Shown piece by piece: positions 5,921 through 9,495 of a DNA stretch of 9,495 nt. The stretch is from Candidatus Desantisbacteria bacterium CG1_02_49_89 (lineage in GTDB: Bacteria; Desantisbacteria; UBA1551). The DNA is taken from positions 1 through 9,495 of the forward strand of contig MNUP01000127.1 of assembly GCA_001871075.1 (NCBI GenBank), in the 5' to 3' direction. Under the pieces are notes generated by a model. The model searched no databases, was not told where the DNA came from, and saw nothing but the letters and a program-made list of their open reading frames with translations. The number at the start of each line of letters is the position of its first letter. The stretch's first letter is position 1. Position numbers and translations under genes: made by a program.

Positions 5921-6991
5921 TCACTGACCACTGAATTTACGGCCTTCATCTAACATAGCAAGGTAGTTCTTAACAGGGACGTAATTGGTAACGGTGTTTC
6001 CTGAGCCAAGGGCGTAACCGCCGCCAGGCGCGCACTTTTCAAGCACGTTGCGGGTGTATTTCCTGACCTCGTCCTCGGAATGCCTTGCAAGGAAATCCAC
6101 GTCAACGCCTCCTAATATCGCTATGCGCTTGCCGTAGATCTTCTTCGCCTCTGTGACCGGAAGTATAATGTCCTCCCAGGAATGCTTGGCGTCTATCTTA
6201 ACGTCGTCTATAAGGTCGTCCATTATCCCGGCCAGGTTCCCGCAGGAGTGCAGGACAAAAGGGAGCTTGTTCTTATGCGCCACTTCAACCGCCTTTTTCT
6301 GCCAGGGAAAAACATATTTTCTGAAAAAATCCGGCGCGAACATCGTGGAGGTCTTGTATCCCATGTCATCCCCCATCCTCATAGCTCCCATCACAGGGAT
6401 CTTTGATATGATCTCATCAGCGTAGATCCTGTAAGCCCCGGTCTTGTTGAACATATCCTCAACGAGCTTGGGGTCGTCGTGAAGCGCCATTGAAAGCGGC
6501 ACGAATCCCATAAGCCCTGAGACCTGCTCAAGGATACCGCCCGAGATCCCGCCTATGACCTTCATCCCTTCAGGCAGGACCTCTGCCAGGATCTCAAAGT
6601 GGGAGAAATCAGTGCATTTCTCAATAGCAGGCCAGGGGTATCTTTCGAAATCCTGCCTGTTCTTTATAGGACCTGAGTTTTCATCAGCCCAGCCGCGCTT
6701 TCCGTGCGGCATCTGCGCGGTGTCATCCGCGGCAAGGACGTTGTCCCTGGGAAAGTTAAGGCCGATCTCAAGCGGAACGTAGTCGTAACCAGTATCCGCG
6801 TAGAACTTGACCAGCGCCGTGTAATATTCTTTTTTGCCTGGTACTGTACTTGTGTCTATTTTTGACATCTTAATGCCGGTGACCGCTTCATAAATTTCCA
6901 CGTCGCAGAAGTGCTCGTAAAACGGCATCCAATCCGGTTCACCTTGCCTTAATAGTACCTTGCGCATACGTTCGAAGTTGGGCTGGTTCAT
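5921..6991 (-). CDS. URO-D/MtaA-family protein, probable methyltransferase-like (paralogue B)
   Basis: This encodes 356 aa from the ATG at 6991-6989, with AAGGAG five bases upstream. It shares length, ribosome-binding-site spacing and the opening MNQPNFER-RKVLLR-GEPD with paralogue A. Family motifs are MGDDMGYKTSTMFAPDFFRK (206-225), VLHSCGN (246-252) with the His248-x-Cys250 pair, KHSWED, ILGGVDVDF and CAPGGGYALGSGN (320-332). By hand count about 84% of residues 229-356 match paralogue A but only about half of 1-228 do. The two therefore probably keep a common catalytic and metal-binding half and differ in the half that shapes the substrate pocket. Ser330 stands where MtaA-type enzymes place a third cysteine ligand. 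Cytosolic, no signal peptide. The tandem array at 7006-7040 lies directly upstream of its ribosome binding site. The methyltransferase role is family-based inference; the substrate is unknown. Confidence 0.85.
   Translation of the reverse strand: MNQPNFERMRKVLLRQGEPDWMPFYEHFCDVEIYEAVTGIKMSKIDTSTVPGKKEYYTALVKFYADTGYDYVPLEIGLNFPRDNVLAADDTAQMPHGKRGWADENSGPIKNRQDFERYPWPAIEKCTDFSHFEILAEVLPEGMKVIGGISGGILEQVSGLMGFVPLSMALHDDPKLVEDMFNKTGAYRIYADEIISKIPVMGAMRMGDDMGYKTSTMFAPDFFRKYVFPWQKKAVEVAHKNKLPFVLHSCGNLAGIMDDLIDDVKIDAKHSWEDIILPVTEAKKIYGKRIAILGGVDVDFLARHSEDEVRKYTRNVLEKCAPGGGYALGSGNTVTNYVPVKNYLAMLDEGRKFSGQ
5922..5935. repeat. Two-unit heptamer repeat (CACTGAC type) at a stop codon
   Basis: CACTGAC and CACTGAA are two seven-base units encoding the last residues and most of the TGA stop of the second 356-aa URO-D-like gene. 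The unit resembles the CTGACCA units at 5855-5875, so the array may once have been longer and been interrupted by the hairpin segment at 5888-5920. Confidence 0.5.
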
Positions 6992-7005
6992 GTCTGCTCC
7001 TTCTC

Positions 7006-7040
7006 GGTTAAAGGTTAAAGGTTGAAGGTTAAAGGTTGGA
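7006..7040. repeat. Heptamer tandem array (GGTTAAA), five units
   Basis: There are five seven-base units: GGTTAAA twice, then GGTTGAA, GGTTAAA and GGTTGGA. The array occupies the gap between the stop of the four-helix-bundle pseudogene (7045) and the AAGGAG of the next URO-D-like gene (6997-7002). The reverse-complement unit forms the array at 7381-7415, so the pseudogene is bracketed by inverted copies of one array type. Confidence 0.82.
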
Positions 7041-7044
7041 AACC

Positions 7045-7355
7045 TTACGAAACATCTTTTGTTCTGACCCTTGCCTTTATTTTTGACTTCTTGAGATAAT
7101 CAATAAGATTGAATAACATTGAGCTGATTATCCGGCACATTTCTCTCAGTTCACGATAACAGGCTTCATCAATATATTTTTGGTCTAAAGCAACCGTCAA
7201 TTGCGCTCTTACCTCGCTGCAGGAACCTTAGCCCGCCTTATCTGATCCGAAAGCCAATAGTCTTTTGAAAATAAATTACCTTTTATAATATCGTAAATTC
7301 TATTTGACAAGCTCCTGGCCATTTTATAAACATCCATTTCTTCAACATTTTTCAT
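7045..7355 (-). pseudogene. Decayed four-helix-bundle protein (23S rRNA intervening-sequence family)
   Basis: The first part, from ATG 7355 to a TAA at 7211-7209 (48 aa), reads MKNVEEMDVYKMARSLSNRI and then SDQIRRAKVPA, the hallmark start of the PF05635-type four-helix-bundle family. One base out of frame, EVRAQLTVALDQKYIDEACY and later MLFNLIDYLKKSK continue the same family to a stop at 7047-7045. The middle block expected between them, roughly Ile-Pro-x-Asn-Ile-Ala-Glu-Gly through Gly-Ser-x-x-Glu (about 28 residues), is missing. An internal deletion that also shifted the frame explains this. The family's biochemical role is not well defined; members are small proteins found in rRNA intervening sequences and, very often, as stand-alone genes in environmental genomes. 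It is more AT-rich than its neighbours and sits between inverted tandem arrays. Confidence 0.82.
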
Positions 7356-7380
7356 TAAGCCCTCTTTTTTTCTTTTTTGC

Positions 7381-7415
7381 TTTAACCTTTAACTTTTAAC
7401 CTTCAACCTTTAACT
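7381..7415. repeat. Heptamer tandem array (TTTAACC), five units, containing a stop codon
   Basis: There are five seven-base units: TTTAACC, TTTAACT, TTTAACC, TTCAACC and TTTAACT. The TGA of the 352-aa URO-D-like gene (7405-7403) and its last three codons (Val-Lys-Gly) lie in the array. The unit is the reverse complement of the one at 7006-7040 and matches the array at 881-912. Confidence 0.82.
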
Positions 7416-8461
7416 ATCAGTTTGCAGGACAGCGCTTCTTCGTACACGGCCAGGATATTCTCCACCGGGGTGTCAGGCTGGATGCAGTGAGCTGGCGAGA
7501 AAATGTACCCGCCGCCTTTCGCTATAACGTCCAGGCGGTGGCGCGCTTCCCTTCTGCAATCCTCAACGGTTCCGTGCGGCAATGTCTGCTGGGTGCTTAT
7601 AAGCCCGCAGAACGCGAGCCTGCCTTTGCATATCTTCCTTATTGTTTCAGGGTCCATTCCCGGAGGTTCTGGCTGCATCGCGTCCAGCACGTCCAGGCCC
7701 ATTTCAATGAATGTCGGCATAATATCGTGCGTGTCGCCGCAGGAATGCATCATCGCTTTCGCGCCGAACTCGTGCGCGAGATCATAGAACTTCTTAAGCC
7801 GCGGCAAGAAAATCCTGTCAAAGACCCGGGGGGAAACAAGCCTTCCCTTCTGCGTGCCGCAGTCCTCCCCAAGACAGACTATATCTATCTTTCCCTTCCC
7901 TGCCTGCAGGCCGCGCTTGATCTCTTCGTAACAAAAATCCACGCGCTTGTCTATTACTGCTATCCCGACCTCGTCTTCAAGCGCGATATCCGTCAGGACC
8001 TGTTCCATTCCTCTGCCCCTGGACACGCCGTTGACTATGTCCGGGGTGCCTGCGCCTCCAAGGCAGACCGCGAAATCTTTATTCTGCCCGCATTGCTGCT
8101 CTATGGCCGAAAAATCGTAATCGTTTATGTCAGGCCAGGGATATTTCCCGAGATCGTCCATTGTCTTTATGCGCGCAAGCCCCAGGTCAGCCGCCTCGTC
8201 ATAAACGCCGAACTCGTTCTTCTGCCTGCGGTAACCCGTGCCCCAGATGTCGTAGTAAAGGCCGTCCTTCGGCTCTTTGACCTTTCCTTTCCAGGCTGGG
8301 CCCACGCTCCTGAAATCTATGCCGAATACCTCAAGCAGATCCCTGCCCTTAAAATGTTCGGACAGGCGCTGCGAGATCTCCGGTGTCAGGTAGATCTGCA
8401 AAGGGACCCTGTCCGGCTCTTTCCACGCCAGCGATATTTTTACGCGTTCTTTTGAATTCAT
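7403..8461 (-). CDS. URO-D/MtaA-family protein with His-Ser-Cys and C-terminal His-Cys motifs
   Basis: This encodes 352 aa from the ATG at 8461-8459, with GAGG four bases upstream (a modest site). It belongs to the URO-D superfamily but is only distantly related to the other two copies. Visible blocks are SLAWKEPDRVPLQIY (10-24), DIWGTGY (71-77), KYPWPDIND (106-114), LGEDCGTQKGRLVSPRVFDR (197-216), MMHSCGDTHDIMPTFIEMG (237-255) and GGGYIFSPAHCIQPDTP (316-332). His239 and Cys241 match the zinc ligands of corrinoid/coenzyme M methyltransferases. His325-Cys326 lies where those enzymes have their third, cysteine, ligand, so this copy is a better zinc-site candidate than the 356-aa pair. Cytosolic. 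Length is typical for the family. The natural end was probably near EEALSCK; the final VKG-stop is contributed by the tandem array. No corrinoid-binding partner is encoded in view. The substrate is unknown. Confidence 0.85.
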   Translation of the reverse strand: MNSKERVKISLAWKEPDRVPLQIYLTPEISQRLSEHFKGRDLLEVFGIDFRSVGPAWKGKVKEPKDGLYYDIWGTGYRRQKNEFGVYDEAADLGLARIKTMDDLGKYPWPDINDYDFSAIEQQCGQNKDFAVCLGGAGTPDIVNGVSRGRGMEQVLTDIALEDEVGIAVIDKRVDFCYEEIKRGLQAGKGKIDIVCLGEDCGTQKGRLVSPRVFDRIFLPRLKKFYDLAHEFGAKAMMHSCGDTHDIMPTFIEMGLDVLDAMQPEPPGMDPETIRKICKGRLAFCGLISTQQTLPHGTVEDCRREARHRLDVIAKGGGYIFSPAHCIQPDTPVENILAVYEEALSCKLIVKG

Positions 8462-8499
8462 CGAACCTCAAAAAAATTTAGCCACGGATTTCCCCCTGT

Positions 8500-8524
8500 A
8501 GCCCGCCAATATTCGTGGCGGGCT
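8500..8524. repeat. AGCCCGCC/GGCGGGCT palindrome, copy 2 of a dispersed repeat
   Basis: Eight-base arms (8500-8507 and 8517-8524) are perfect complements around a nine-base loop. The sequence is almost the reverse complement of the palindrome at 706-729. It lies in the 215-bp gap between the truncated phosphatase-like gene and the 352-aa URO-D-like gene; that gap holds no gene on either strand. Confidence 0.62.
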
Positions 8525-8535
8525 CAACGCAGGGA

Positions 8536-8569
8536 CCTTCGGGTCAGAACCAAGCTGATGACCCTACGG
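8536..8569. repeat. Imperfect hairpin GGGTCA/TGACCC
   Basis: Arms at 8536-8546 and 8559-8569 match at nine of eleven positions, with the inner six (GGGTCA/TGACCC) perfect, around a twelve-base loop. On the minus strand it lies in the leader region of the 352-aa gene. No ligand-binding RNA class is recognised. Confidence 0.4.
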
Positions 8570-8580
8570 CACGGATTTCA

Positions 8581-8616
8581 ACTTTGTAAACTATATAAAC
8601 TCTGTAAACTTTGTAA
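8581..8616. repeat. Nine-base tandem array (ACTTTGTAA), four units
   Basis: ACTTTGTAA, ACTATATAA, ACTCTGTAA and ACTTTGTAA follow each other without gaps, and a partial ACT follows. The period is nine, not the seven seen in most other arrays. It is in the gap downstream of the truncated phosphatase-like gene. Confidence 0.75.
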
Positions 8617-8644
8617 ACTGCATTTGCAATTACGGATTTTTTGC

Positions 8645-8672
8645 GATGCACGAAGAACGATGCACGATGAAC
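8645..8672. repeat. Heptamer tandem array (GATGCAC type), four units
   Basis: GATGCAC, GAAGAAC, GATGCAC and GATGAAC form four seven-base units. On the minus strand the array starts a few bases after the TAG stop (8679-8677) of the phosphatase-like gene, again placing a heptamer array at a gene's 3' end. Confidence 0.72.
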
Positions 8673-8676
8673 GAGT

Positions 8677-9402
8677 CTACCAGAGTGGCGGCTCGTACGG
8701 CCTGGTGAGCGGGTGTCCGTCAAGCGGCGGCTGGATCTTCGACAGGTCAACCCCGAACCTGTCAAGTATCGTCGGCGTGATGTCGGCCCGGATGCCGCGC
8801 CGCATAACTTTAGGGTCGTTGGTCGCCAGGAACACATACGGAGCGTCCCCGTGGCCTGTTAATCCCTCGTCGAACCCGTGGTCCGCTGTCACGTAGATCA
8901 GGGTCTTGTCGTAAATGCCCAGCTCTTTTAATTTTTCCATGATCTTTCCTGTCCCGGAATCATCGGATATATACGCGTCGTTTGATTCCTTTGAGTTCTC
9001 CCCGTATTTATGGCCCTGCGCATCTATTTCAGCGAAGTGCACGAACATGAAAAAAGGCCTGTTTGCGTTCTGTCCCAGAAGCTCGATCGCCCTTTCCACG
9101 ACCTTTTCATTCTTAGTAAGGCCGTTCTCGAAAAGGTCCATTCCCTGGCTTGCGTTGTAATACGGTTTGCCCTGCACAACAAAATATGTCTTGCCATCTT
9201 CGGCAATTATTTTGCCGTCTGACTGCTTTTTTTGCAGCAACTTTCCTTTCTGCTTTTCGTTTTTTATCTCCCTTTTCACGGGAGCGTCAGCGTCCACGTG
9301 GCCTTTTTTACCTATGACAGCTGCAGTGAAAAAATCCTGGGGGGAAAAATACTGCTCAAGCCGCTCAAATACGGTGTATCCCTGTGGTATGGGCTGGTAC
9401 CT
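8677..9402 (-). pseudogene. 5'-truncated alkaline-phosphatase-superfamily protein
   Basis: An open frame on the minus strand reads RYQPIPQGYTVFERLEQYF from 9402, then VIGKKGHVD, GKPYYNASQGMDLFENGL, FFMFVHFAEIDAQGHKYG, DKTLIYVTADHGFDEG, GHGDAPYVFLATND and ADITPTILDRFGVDL, ending in EPPLW at 8677. These are C-terminal blocks of alkaline-phosphatase/phosphodiesterase-superfamily proteins. Asp and His in EIDAQGH, Asp-His in TADHGF and the later GH are expected metal ligands. The N-terminal half, with the first metal-binding Asp and the nucleophilic Ser/Thr, is absent. Upstream of RYQPIP the frame soon reaches a TGA (9414-9412), and the sequence there looks like an intergenic repeat, not coding. 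The GTG at 9297 lacks a ribosome binding site and would fall inside the conserved domain, so it is not taken as a start. Probably a remnant left by insertion or deletion at about 9403-9412. The remnant should be inactive. Confidence 0.75.
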
Positions 9403-9495
9403 AGTATGGTGTCACATAAATCCCTTGACATTTGATTCTGCTTTGAGTTGTCATTGCGAGCGACCAAAGGGAGCGTGGCAATCTCGATTTTTAGG
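9403..9495. repeat. Dispersed intergenic repeat abutting the truncated gene
   Basis: The segment ends with TGTCATTGCGAGCGACC, AAAGGGAGCGTGG and CAATCTC (about 9449-9485), a form of short palindromic repeat commonly seen between genes in environmental bacteria. Its ATTGC and GCAAT ends are complementary. Between it and the gene remnant is a non-coding stretch containing TAGTATGGTGTCACATAA (9402-9419). The junction with coding sequence at about 9403-9412 may mark one end of an inserted element, but the other end is outside the window, so element identity is not established. Confidence 0.5.

Noticed and set aside
7006-7415. CRISPR array
   Set aside because: The repeated units are only 7 bp and contiguous, with no spacers of 25-40 bp and no cas genes in the window.
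7487-8455. Long plus-strand open frame of 322 codons
   Set aside because: It is antisense to the URO-D-like gene at 7403-8461, whose minus-strand product shows clear family motifs. The plus-strand product has none and begins without a ribosome binding site.
3594-8461. Calling the three URO-D-like genes hemE (uroporphyrinogen decarboxylase)
   Set aside because: The HemE N-terminal signature is not seen, three copies are present without haem-pathway neighbours, and the His-x-Cys pair points to the methyltransferase-like branch.
8677-9297. A complete 206-aa phosphatase-like gene from the GTG at 9297
   Set aside because: Family similarity continues in frame upstream of that codon to 9402, and no ribosome binding site is present, so this is a truncated gene and not a small complete one.

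Overview
The window is about 9.5 kb of bacterial DNA in which every recognisable gene lies on the minus strand, so transcription runs from high to low coordinates. It looks like a chromosomal fragment of an uncultured Gram-negative-type bacterium. The grounds are exported proteins with signal peptides, a CsgG-type domain joined to a formylglycine-generating-enzyme-like (FGE) domain, several environmental URO-D-family proteins, and gaps full of short tandem repeats and palindromes. This mix recalls Omnitrophota, PVC or other candidate-phylum genomes. That placement is an impression of style, since no rRNA or marker gene is present.

Layout in transcription order (right to left). At 9495-9403 is an intergenic-repeat-like sequence that abuts a 5'-truncated alkaline-phosphatase-superfamily gene (9402-8677). 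A repeat-rich gap follows. Next is a URO-D/MtaA-like gene of 352 aa (8461-7403), then a decayed four-helix-bundle (23S rRNA intervening-sequence type) gene (7355-7045). A second URO-D-like gene of 356 aa (6991-5921) precedes a gap with a large cruciform. Then comes an AT-rich exported-protein gene broken by one extra base in a run of eight C (5714-4733), and a third URO-D-like gene, again 356 aa and a close paralogue of the second (4664-3594). A GH2 beta-mannosidase-type glycosidase follows (3492-904). After a 285-bp gap holding five palindromes, the window ends inside a CsgG-like/FGE-sulfatase-domain gene (618-1).

How the genes may work together. The three URO-D-family proteins carry the His-x-Cys pair known as zinc ligands in corrinoid and coenzyme M methyltransferases, but no corrinoid protein or corrinoid reductase is in the window. 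With the glycosidase next door, a role in breaking down methylated glycosides or related methylated compounds is conceivable. This is inference only.

The most striking structural feature is between the genes. Nearly every gap has a different short tandem array (unit 7, sometimes 8 or 9 bp). At four of the genes the stop codon, and sometimes the last codons, is made of array sequence. Two unrelated proteins therefore end in the same Val-Lys-Gly-stop. Three genes are visibly broken (truncation, internal deletion, homopolymer frameshift), so this is a plastic accessory region rather than a tight operon.
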